A model generated the notes under the pieces. It made no database searches. It was given only the letters and a program-made list of their open reading frames with translations, and had not been told where the DNA came from. The translations under genes were made by a program, and so were the position numbers. A DNA stretch of 5,274 nucleotides. Source: a bacterium (lineage in GTDB: Bacteria > Bacillota_I > Bacilli_A > RF39 > UBA660). The DNA lies in contig RKAN01000017.1 of the NCBI GenBank assembly GCA_014845975.1, forward strand, positions 1 to 5,274, in the 5' to 3' direction. Positions 1-5,274 of the stretch are shown one piece after another (within the stretch, counting starts at the first letter, position 1; every line of letters begins with the position of its first letter).

Positions 1-1476
1 ATTTTAATCATAATTATCTCACCATATGAGCTTTACAGAGATTCTGTCAATAGAATTTATTATACCTATGGCTCAGCGATAAATTTATGTTTTAATATAT
101 CTAAGATAATTTGTATAATTATGTTTTTAATTTTAATCATAAAATTTAAAAAAATTTCAAAAAAGAAAGCAATTCCTATTTACATGTTAATTGCATTTGG
201 CGTTATCTCAGCAATAATTCAAAATACGCATCCAGAGATTATTATTATTGCTTCAATGGAAAGTTTTTTATGCTGTTTAATGTATTTCACTATAGAAAAC
301 CCTGACATGAAACTTATATCTGAACTACAATTAGCCAAAGCCCAAGCTGAAAAAGCAAATCAATCGAAAACAGAATTTTTATCTAATATGTCTCACGAGA
401 TAAGAACCCCATTAAATGCTATTGTAGGATTTAGTCAGTCACTAGAAGAAGAGGAAGGAATTCCAGAAAGTGCTAGAGAAGAAATCAAAGACATTATCAG
501 TGCATCCGATAGTTTATTAGAAATCGTAAATGGAATTCTAGATATTTCTAAAATAGAAGCCAATAAATTAGAAATCGTAAATACGGAATACAATATCTAT
601 GATGTTTTAAATAATTTAGCGGCTTTAACGAAAGCAAGATTAGGAGAAAAACCACTAGAACTTAGAATTCATTTTGATCCAAATATACCTCCAGTTTTAT
701 ATGGAGATTATACAAGACTAAAACAGATTATTTTAAATCTTCTTACTAATGCTGTAAAATACACAAAACAGGGTTATGTAGAATTTAAAGTAAATTCTAT
801 TCAAAAAAATGGTATTTGTCGTCTTATTATTTCAGTGGAAGATTCTGGAATAGGAATTAAGTCTGAAAATATTAATAAACTATTTTCAAAATTTGAACGA
901 TTTGACCTAGATAAAAATATTACTATAGAAGGTACTGGTTTAGGACTTGCTATTACAAAAAGATTAGTCGATTTAATGCATGGTAAAATTGTTGTACAAA
1001 GTGTTTATGGAAAAGGATCTAGATTTACAGTAGCAGTCGATCAAAGAATTGTAAATAAAGAAGTTGTTCAACAAGTAGAAATCAAAGAAGAATTTGCAGA
1101 TTTAACTGGTAAAAAAATATTAGTAGTAGATGATAATAAATTAAATTTAAAAGTAGCCTCTAAACTATTAGAAAAATATCATCCCACTATTAGTACTAGT
1201 GATAGTGGATTTGAAGCCATTGAAAGGATTAACAATGGAGAAACTTATGATCTAATTTTAATGGATGATATGATGCCTAAGATGTCTGGAACAGAAACGC
1301 TACAAAAATTAAAACAAATACCAAACTTTCATATTCCAGTTGTAGCATTAACGGCAAATGCAATTGCTGGAATGAGAGAGAAATATATTCAATTAGGATT
1401 TAACGACTACTTGTCAAAACCAATTGAAAAACAAGAATTAAATAAAGTATTACAAAATCTTATGGTAGAAAAGTAA
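1..1476 (+). CDS. Membrane-bound hybrid sensor histidine kinase (HisKA-HATPase-receiver), 5' end outside window
   Basis: This is a sensor kinase that should autophosphorylate on His and pass phosphate to its own receiver domain. The frame has no stop from base 1, giving 491 visible residues. The first ATG (121) has no Shine-Dalgarno and lies inside a hydrophobic stretch, so the true start is upstream. Numbering from that ATG: hydrophobic, probably transmembrane, segments lie just before 1-8, at about 18-34 and at 39-57, followed by a short helical linker (65-85). The H-box [12 protein letters not shown] has the phospho-acceptor His92. The N-box is at about 202-214 (Asn210), G1 DSGIGI at 241-246, the F-box near 254-262 and G2 GTGLGL at 271-276. 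A receiver follows, with acidic pair Asp337/338, phospho-acceptor Asp382, Thr411 and Lys433. All catalytic landmarks are present, so it should be active. The signal is unknown, because most of the sensor region is missing. The HPt-receiver gene 42 bp downstream is the likely partner. Confidence 0.93.
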   Translation: MLIIIISPYELYRDSVNRIYYTYGSAINLCFNISKIICIIMFLILIIKFKKISKKKAIPIYMLIAFGVISAIIQNTHPEIIIIASMESFLCCLMYFTIENPDMKLISELQLAKAQAEKANQSKTEFLSNMSHEIRTPLNAIVGFSQSLEEEEGIPESAREEIKDIISASDSLLEIVNGILDISKIEANKLEIVNTEYNIYDVLNNLAALTKARLGEKPLELRIHFDPNIPPVLYGDYTRLKQIILNLLTNAVKYTKQGYVEFKVNSIQKNGICRLIISVEDSGIGIKSENINKLFSKFERFDLDKNITIEGTGLGLAITKRLVDLMHGKIVVQSVYGKGSRFTVAVDQRIVNKEVVQQVEIKEEFADLTGKKILVVDDNKLNLKVASKLLEKYHPTISTSDSGFEAIERINNGETYDLILMDDMMPKMSGTETLQKLKQIPNFHIPVVALTANAIAGMREKYIQLGFNDYLSKPIEKQELNKVLQNLMVEK

Positions 1477-1482
1477 AAACTA

Positions 1483-1491
1483 TGGTATAAT
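1483..1491 (+). promoter_or_regulatory. Predicted extended -10 promoter for the HPt-receiver gene
   Basis: TGGTATAAT matches the extended -10 pattern TGnTATAAT exactly (TATAAT at 1486-1491), between the kinase stop codon and the next ribosome binding site. No good -35 hexamer is visible at 16-18 bp spacing, as is common for extended -10 promoters. Transcription would start near 1498, leaving a leader of about 20 nt. The hexamer lies inside a short perfect dyad, GGTAT-A-ATACC (1484-1494). The gene could also be read through from the kinase, since no terminator is seen between them. Confidence 0.55.
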
Positions 1492-1505
1492 ACCTTTAGA
1501 GTAAT

Positions 1506-1511
1506 AGGAGG
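1506..1511 (+). promoter_or_regulatory. Ribosome binding site AGGAGG
   Basis: A perfect AGGAGG lies 7 nt before the ATG at 1519 and fixes the start of the HPt-receiver gene. Confidence 0.85.
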
Positions 1512-1518
1512 ATAAAGC

Positions 1519-2289
1519 ATGAAAGATGTGAATTTATTAACAAGTAATGGAGTAAATATTGAACAAAGTCTAGAACTATTTGGTGATATGGATACTTATA
1601 ATGATACATTAGAAGAATTTTTAGCAGGTGTAGGAGAAAAACTAGAAAATATAAAAAAATATAAAGAAGCTTCTGATATGGCAAACTATGCTATTTTAGT
1701 ACATTCTTTAAAAAGTGATTCTAAATATCTAGGATTTACAAAATTAGCAGAACTTTCTTATAATCATGAAATGCAAAGTAAAGCAAATAACGTTGATTAC
1801 GTTTATGCAAATTACGATGAATTAATGCAAGAAGCACAACGTATTGTAACACTAGCAGAAGAATATCTAGGAAAAAAAGCAGAAGTGAAAGTATTTGAAC
1901 AACCATCTAATGTAGAAAAAGACAAAACTATATTAGTAGTAGATGACTCTAGTATTATTAGAACATTTATTCAAAGAGTATTTAATGATACTTATAATGT
2001 TATGATTGCAAACGATGGAAGAGAAGCTTTAAACATTGTAAACACAAATCAAAATATTGTTGCCATGCTATTAGATTTAAATATGCCAAATGTAAATGGA
2101 TTCGAAGTGTTAGAATATTTCAGAGCAAACGGATTATTTGCTAAGATTCCTGTATCGATTATTACAGGAGATGATTCTAAAGAAACTGTAACAAGAGCAT
2201 TTACTTATCCAATTGCTGATGTTTTAGCAAAACCATTCAATGAAAGAGATGTAAAAAGAGTAGTAGAGAAGACATTAGAATATAAATAG
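1519..2289 (+). CDS. HPt-receiver phosphorelay protein with no output domain
   Basis: This is a soluble 256-residue phosphotransfer protein. The N-terminal half (about 10-117) is an HPt four-helix domain; the segment VHSLKSDSKYLG fits the family pattern HxLKxxSxxLG and gives His62 as the phosphate carrier. A linker (about 118-135) leads to a CheY-like receiver (about 136-255) with Asp142/143, phospho-acceptor Asp186 in LLDLNMP, Thr216 and Lys238. No DNA-binding, GGDEF, HD-GYP or other output domain follows; the protein ends with the receiver. There is no signal peptide or membrane segment. The gene lies 42 bp after the hybrid kinase, which supplies the missing kinase and first receiver, so the expected route is kinase His92 to Asp382 to HPt His62 to Asp186. 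That pairing is inferred from adjacency and complementary domains. The gene has its own predicted promoter and a terminator overlapping its 3' end. Confidence 0.9.
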   Translation: MKDVNLLTSNGVNIEQSLELFGDMDTYNDTLEEFLAGVGEKLENIKKYKEASDMANYAILVHSLKSDSKYLGFTKLAELSYNHEMQSKANNVDYVYANYDELMQEAQRIVTLAEEYLGKKAEVKVFEQPSNVEKDKTILVVDDSSIIRTFIQRVFNDTYNVMIANDGREALNIVNTNQNIVAMLLDLNMPNVNGFEVLEYFRANGLFAKIPVSIITGDDSKETVTRAFTYPIADVLAKPFNERDVKRVVEKTLEYK

Positions 2290-2302
2290 TGTCTTTTTTT
2301 TT
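2269..2302 (+). terminator. Intrinsic terminator overlapping the HPt-receiver stop codon
   Basis: AAGACATTA (2269-2277) pairs with TAGTGTCTT (2287-2295) as a 9-bp stem with one T-G wobble and a 9-nt loop. A run of nine T (2294-2302) follows, then after AC another six T. The 3' arm contains the TAG stop codon (2287-2289), so terminator and coding end are shared. The stem is AT-rich and moderate in strength. Confidence 0.65.
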
Positions 2303-2309
2303 ACTTTTT

Positions 2310-2318
2310 TGATATAAT
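2310..2318 (+). promoter_or_regulatory. Predicted extended -10 promoter for obgE
   Basis: TGATATAAT fits TGnTATAAT exactly, with the hexamer at 2313-2318. The position of a -35 element at 17 bp spacing (2290-2295) falls in the 3' arm of the preceding terminator and does not resemble TTGACA. Start of transcription would be near 2325, about 23 nt before the ATG. A GAGG-type ribosome binding site (AGAGGAAGTGAT, 2333-2344) lies between. Confidence 0.55.
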
Positions 2319-2347
2319 AAAAAATAGATAAAAGAGGAAGTGATACA

Positions 2348-3625
2348 ATGTTTATTGATGAAGTATTAGTAGAATTATATGCTGGTGATGGTGGAAATGG
2401 CTGTATGGCATTTCGAAGAGAAAAATATATTCCAATGGGAGGACCTTTTGGAGGAAATGGAGGAAAAGGTTCCGATATTAAATTCATGGTAGATGAAGGT
2501 CTAAATACTTTAATAGATTTGCGTTATAAAAAACAAATTAAAGGTGAAAAAGGAGCAAATGGAGAGGGAAAAGCAAAACAAGGAAAAAATGCCGAAGATG
2601 TTATTATTCGTGTACCACTAGGAACTGTTATTACAGACTGTGACACAGGATTAATTATCGCTGATTTAACAAAAAAAGATGAAGAAGTAATTGTTGCGAA
2701 AGGTGGTAGAGGTGGTAGAGGTAATATGGCCTTTGCGACTCGTTCTAATCCTGCTCCATCATTTGCTGAAAATGGAGAACCTGGTGAGTATAAAAAAGTA
2801 AAAATTGAATTAAAATTACTTGCTGATGTTGGATTAGTTGGAATGCCAAGTGTCGGAAAATCCACTTTAATTTCAAAAATATCTGCTTCAAAACCTAAAA
2901 TAGCCGCCTATCATTTTACAACACTTAGTCCTAATTTAGGAGTTGTAAGAGTTAGTGAGAATAAATCTTTTGTTGTTGCGGATTTACCAGGATTAATAGA
3001 AGGCGCTTCCTTAGGAGAAGGCTTAGGAGATAAATTTTTAAAACATATTGAAAGAACTAGAGTAATTGCTCATGTTATTGATATGAGTGGATATGAAGGA
3101 AGAAATCCATATGATGATTATGTAACAATTAATCATGAATTAGAAAATTTTGGCCATGATTTAATGAAAAAACCACAAATTGTGATTGCTAATAAAATGG
3201 ATTTAGAAAGTTCAAAAGAATATTTAAAAGAATTTCAAGAAAAAGTAAAAGATGTAAAAATATATCCAATTTCTGCTTATCATAGTGAAGGATTAAAAGA
3301 AGTATTAAAAGAATTAGAAGATATTTTGGAAAGTATTCCAAAGCAACCTTTATATGAAGAAGAAAAATTTGAAAGTCATGTATTATATAAATTTAAAAAA
3401 GAACAACCATTTACGATTACAAAAGATAATGATACTTGGGTAGTAAGAGGCGATGAAGTAGAAAAACTTCTTAAAATGACAAAATTTTCTTCTGATCAAG
3501 CAATGACCAGATTCGCCAATAAATTAAGAAGAATGGGAATTGACGATCGATTAAGAGAACTAGGTGCTGAGGATGGAGACTATGTTCGTATTCTAGATTA
3601 TGAATTTGAATATAAAGATTTTTAA
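2348..3625 (+). CDS. obgE: GTPase ObgE/CgtA
   Basis: This is an essential P-loop GTPase that binds the 50S ribosomal subunit and acts in late ribosome assembly and stress (ppGpp) responses, as known for the family. It has 425 residues, the usual length in Bacillota. Domains in order: a glycine-rich Obg fold (about 1-158) beginning MFIDEV, with the conserved FRREKY and GGRGGRGN segments; the G domain (about 159-330) with G1 GMPSVGKS 165-172, G2 Thr191/192 in the FTTLSPNLG stretch, G3 DLPG 212-215, G4 NKMD 282-285 and G5 SAY 309-311; and a C-terminal OCT domain (about 345-425). All nucleotide-binding motifs are intact. The ATG has a suitable ribosome binding site and gives the canonical N-terminus. 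The gene sits alone between two terminators with its own predicted promoter, away from the rplU-rpmA genes that often precede it. Confidence 0.98.
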   Translation: MFIDEVLVELYAGDGGNGCMAFRREKYIPMGGPFGGNGGKGSDIKFMVDEGLNTLIDLRYKKQIKGEKGANGEGKAKQGKNAEDVIIRVPLGTVITDCDTGLIIADLTKKDEEVIVAKGGRGGRGNMAFATRSNPAPSFAENGEPGEYKKVKIELKLLADVGLVGMPSVGKSTLISKISASKPKIAAYHFTTLSPNLGVVRVSENKSFVVADLPGLIEGASLGEGLGDKFLKHIERTRVIAHVIDMSGYEGRNPYDDYVTINHELENFGHDLMKKPQIVIANKMDLESSKEYLKEFQEKVKDVKIYPISAYHSEGLKEVLKELEDILESIPKQPLYEEEKFESHVLYKFKKEQPFTITKDNDTWVVRGDEVEKLLKMTKFSSDQAMTRFANKLRRMGIDDRLRELGAEDGDYVRILDYEFEYKDF

Positions 3626-3647
3626 GAGAGAAAACTCTCTTTTTTTT
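3624..3647 (+). terminator. Intrinsic terminator of obgE
   Basis: AAGAGAG (3624-3630) and CTCTCTT (3635-3641) form a perfect 7-bp stem around an AAAA loop, followed by a run of T to 3647. The stem begins in the last bases of the TAA stop codon. There is no T-run for the opposite strand, so it acts only on + strand transcripts. Confidence 0.88.
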
Positions 3648-3691
3648 GAATAAAATAAGTCCTTAAATTTATATACTTTTTAAATTCTTTG

Positions 3692-3700
3692 TGCTATATT
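3692..3700 (+). promoter_or_regulatory. Predicted extended -10 promoter for the dehydrogenase operon
   Basis: TGCTATATT has the TGn extension and a -10 hexamer TATATT (3695-3700), one base from consensus. No convincing -35 is seen at the proper spacing. It lies between the obgE terminator and the ribosome binding site (AGAGG, 3710-3714), with transcription expected near 3707. It would drive the three-gene run that continues past the window end. Confidence 0.5.
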
Positions 3701-3720
3701 ATTAAAGAAAGAGGTGTGGT

Positions 3721-4467
3721 ATGGCTAAAGTTGTATTTGTGACAGGTTCTGCAAAAGGAATTGGTGCCGCTTGTATTAAAAAATTTGCTTTAGAAGGTTA
3801 TGATGTCGTGATTCATTATCGAAGTAGTGAAACATCTGCTAGAAAGTTAGAAAATTGGATAAAAGAAAATACGAATTCCAAAACGTTACTTTTAAAGAGT
3901 GATATTCAAAATGAAGAAGAAGTAAAAAAAATGGTGACAAAAATTATCGATGCATTTGGTCATATTGATGTTTTAGTAAATAATGCAGCTTTAGAAATTA
4001 ATAGTGAATTTGAAGAAAAAAATGCTCAAAATTTTTTGAAAGTTTTAAATACAAATTTAGTCGGAACTTTCTTAGTTTCTAAATATGTATCAAAATGGAT
4101 GTTAGAAAAAAAGACAGGAAAAATTATTAATATTACTAGTAATAATGCAATTAATCAGTATGATCCAAGTACCTTAGAATATGATGCTTCAAAAGCAGGA
4201 ATGATTTCTCTTACTCATAATTTAGCTCTTCAACTTGCTCCTTACATCAATGTGAATGCAGTAGCTCCTGGTTGGGTAATGACAGAAAAAGTAAAAGAAT
4301 TAAATGATTCTTTAGATGGAATGTTAGAACAAGAAGAAAGTAAACATATTTTAATTCAACGTTTTGCTTATCCAGAAGAAGTAGCAAGTTTAGTTTATTT
4401 TTTATCTACCGAAGAAGCAAGAAGTATTAATAATCAGGTTATTACAATTGACGGAGGAACCAAATGA
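3721..4467 (+). CDS. SDR family oxidoreductase, FabG-like
   Basis: This is a classical short-chain dehydrogenase/reductase, 248 residues, cytosolic, with one Rossmann-fold domain. It shows the cofactor loop TGSAKGIG (8-15), Arg34 after the second strand (basic, suggesting NADPH), Asp61 at the adenine-contact position, NNAA (87-90), catalytic Asn112, Ser140, Tyr154 and Lys158 (YDASK), the APG turn (182-184) and the common C-terminal IDGG. Ser140 to Tyr154 has one residue more than in E. coli FabG, in the substrate-side loop. The motifs resemble 3-oxoacyl-ACP reductase, but no fatty-acid genes adjoin it, so the substrate is not assigned. An AGAGG site lies 6 nt before the ATG. The TGA stop overlaps the next gene's ATG (ATGA), implying translational coupling and a shared operon. 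Confidence 0.93.
   Translation: MAKVVFVTGSAKGIGAACIKKFALEGYDVVIHYRSSETSARKLENWIKENTNSKTLLLKSDIQNEEEVKKMVTKIIDAFGHIDVLVNNAALEINSEFEEKNAQNFLKVLNTNLVGTFLVSKYVSKWMLEKKTGKIINITSNNAINQYDPSTLEYDASKAGMISLTHNLALQLAPYINVNAVAPGWVMTEKVKELNDSLDGMLEQEESKHILIQRFAYPEEVASLVYFLSTEEARSINNQVITIDGGTK
4453..4457 (+). promoter_or_regulatory. Ribosome binding site GGAGG inside the dehydrogenase gene
   Basis: GGAGG ends 6 nt before the ATG at 4464. It is embedded in the last codons of the dehydrogenase (its conserved GG pair) and supports the ATGA-overlap start of the small downstream gene. Confidence 0.8.
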
Positions 4468-4712
4468 AACAAATTATTATCATTCCAAAACAAGGAGACA
4501 TATATTCTTGTACCTTTGAAGACAATATTAGCCATGCTTCTTATTATCAAGAATATGCGATTCAAAATAGTTTACCTTTTTTAGAACAATTAACTGATGT
4601 ATGTTCTTGCGGAAAAACATTTAGTTTAAATGATTATTTAAGTATGATAGTAGATGATTATAGCATCAATTGTTTTTGTCCAAATTATTTAAGTAAACAA
4701 CAATATGATTAG
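4464..4712 (+). CDS. Small Cys-containing protein of unknown function, probably truncated by an in-frame TAG
   Basis: I do not recognise this 82-residue product. It starts at an ATG that overlaps the dehydrogenase stop, with a good GGAGG 6 nt before, so translation is well supported. The N-terminus (3-7) is a short hydrophobic strand with no signal peptide or membrane helix, so it is probably cytosolic. Cysteines fall at 16, 47, 49, 70 and 72; the CSCG (47-50) and CFCP (70-73) pairs are 20 residues apart and could bind a metal, which is inference only. The frame stays open and protein-like for 61 codons after the TAG, so the intact gene was probably about 144 codons. It lies in an operon between the dehydrogenase and a PLP enzyme. 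It may be a functional short protein or the 5' half of a pseudogene. Confidence 0.65.
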   Translation: MKQIIIIPKQGDIYSCTFEDNISHASYYQEYAIQNSLPFLEQLTDVCSCGKTFSLNDYLSMIVDDYSINCFCPNYLSKQQYD

Positions 4713-4898
4713 TTAAAAGAAAACTATTCTACTTTTTCTAAACTTCAAAGTATGAACATTCCTTTTCATGCTTTGATTTGTTCTAATTTAGAAGATGAGT
4801 ACTTAGATCAAGAAGATATAAATCCATTGAAACAATTTTATAAAGAAATAAAAAAACATAAGGAGGTAACAAATGAAAGAACTTATTCAAGAAAGTGA
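4713..4898 (+). pseudogene. Open 3' continuation of the small gene beyond the TAG
   Basis: Same frame as the preceding gene: 61 sense codons to a TGA at 4896-4898. The translation looks like real protein: a mixed segment (LKENYSTFSK), one Cys (106 counting from the upstream ATG), an acidic stretch (EDEYLDQEDI) and a basic helical end (KQFYKEIKKHK). It fills the whole gap and overlaps the next gene's start by 26 nt, typical of tightly packed operon genes. The only internal ATG of note (4752) has no ribosome binding site, so independent translation is unlikely. I read it as the severed C-terminal part of the upstream gene. Confidence 0.6.
4860..4867 (+). promoter_or_regulatory. Ribosome binding site AAGGAGGT
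   Basis: A near-perfect anti-16S match 5 nt before the ATG at 4873 fixes the start of the PLP-enzyme gene. It lies within the open continuation of the small upstream gene. Confidence 0.85.
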
Positions 4899-5274
4899 AC
4901 AACAATTACAAAAGCTTTTTCATAAAGTAGAAGAAGTAGAAGAATATAATAGCTTGAAGGTATTAAATGCCTTTAAAAAAAATAATTTATCTGAAATTCA
5001 TTTTAATATGACAACAGGATATGGCTATGATGATATTGGGAGAGATGCCATTGAAAAAATTTATGCAGATATTTTTCAAGCAGAAGATGCTCTAGTAAGA
5101 AGTCAATTTATTTCTGGATCTCATGCTCTTACAGTAGCTTTATTTGGGTTACTTAGACCAGGAGATATCATGCTTTCTATTACTGGAACACCTTACGATA
5201 CATTACATGAAGTAATTGGAATAAAAGAAAATTCTAGTTCTTTAAAATCATTTGGAGTTTTCTATGAACAAATC
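4873..5274 (+). CDS. Methionine gamma-lyase family / aluminium resistance protein (YnbB-like), 3' end outside window
   Basis: The N-terminal 134 residues of a PLP-dependent fold-type I enzyme (Cys/Met metabolism superfamily; the family protein is usually somewhat over 400 residues). Recognisable family segments are GYGYDDIGRD (49-58), ALVRSQ with SGSHA (73-85), LFGLLRPGD (90-98) and TGTPYDTL (104-111). The catalytic PLP-binding lysine lies further on and cannot be checked here. The start is set by AAGGAGGT 5 nt upstream and gives a helical, charged N-terminus with no signal peptide, so the enzyme is cytosolic. Family members are named after methionine gamma-lyase or aluminium resistance, but the true substrate is poorly established; C-S or related lyase chemistry is inferred. 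It is the third gene of the operon begun by the dehydrogenase. In Bacillus the relative ynbB lies near hflX and glnR, a context not seen here. Confidence 0.9.
   Translation, partial: MKELIQESEQQLQKLFHKVEEVEEYNSLKVLNAFKKNNLSEIHFNMTTGYGYDDIGRDAIEKIYADIFQAEDALVRSQFISGSHALTVALFGLLRPGDIMLSITGTPYDTLHEVIGIKENSSSLKSFGVFYEQI

Noticed and set aside
516..582. 16-bp direct repeat ATTAGAAATCGTAAAT at 516-531 and 567-582
   Set aside because: Both copies encode LEIVN within the kinase dimerisation domain and are in phase (51 nt apart); best explained by protein sequence and biased codon use.
1496..1684. Reverse-strand open frame of 62 codons opposite the HPt-receiver gene
   Set aside because: Leu/Tyr/His-rich low-complexity translation, antisense to a clear gene, with no credible protein features.
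2702..2719. Tandem GGTGGTAGA repeat in obgE
   Set aside because: It encodes the GGRGGRGN segment conserved in Obg proteins.
2275..2865. Two reverse-strand open frames (2275-2487 and 2524-2865) opposite obgE
   Set aside because: Pro-rich translations are the mirror of the glycine-rich Obg domain; no independent support.
4464..4712. Alternative genetic code (TAG or TGA read as an amino acid)
   Set aside because: TAG ends the HPt-receiver gene at a terminator, TGA ends the dehydrogenase right after its canonical C-terminus, and Trp codons are all TGG.
4752..4898. Separate small gene starting at ATG 4752
   Set aside because: No ribosome binding site before this ATG, and the frame is simply the continuation of the upstream gene.

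Overview
The window is AT-rich (about 30% GC by eye) with short intergenic gaps, strong AGGAGG-type ribosome binding sites and all genes on the + strand. This suggests a low-GC Gram-positive lineage (Bacillota or a Mollicutes-like relative such as an uncultured gut Bacilli/Erysipelotrichia group). The lineage is an inference from composition and protein style, not a database match. The standard bacterial code fits: visible Trp codons are TGG, and TAA, TAG and TGA each end a recognisable gene.

Layout. (1) Positions 1-1476: the 3' part of a membrane-anchored hybrid histidine kinase. The frame is open right to the window edge, so the gene starts upstream and the ATG at 121 is internal. (2) 1519-2289: a free-standing HPt-receiver protein with its own predicted extended -10 promoter, ending in an intrinsic terminator that overlaps its stop codon. 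(3) 2348-3625: obgE, the essential ribosome-associated GTPase, as a one-gene unit with a predicted promoter and a clear hairpin-T8 terminator. (4) 3721 to the right edge: a second putative operon holding a FabG-like short-chain dehydrogenase, a small Cys-containing protein of unknown function coupled to it by an ATGA overlap, and the start of a PLP-dependent methionine gamma-lyase family (YnbB-like, 'aluminium resistance') enzyme cut by the window end.

How they work together. The kinase and the HPt-receiver protein together hold every module of a His-Asp-His-Asp phosphorelay, but neither carries an output domain, so the end point must be protein-protein contact or a regulator elsewhere. obgE is independent housekeeping. 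The last operon looks metabolic, but its substrate cannot be read from sequence.

The point most worth a second look is the small unknown gene. Its frame stops at a TAG (4710-4712), then stays open and protein-like for 61 more codons, ending just inside the next gene. It looks like one gene of about 144 codons with an in-frame amber codon: a recent nonsense mutation, a sequence error, or, least likely, recoding. I found no CRISPR array, mobile element, RNA gene or clearly new multi-gene system.
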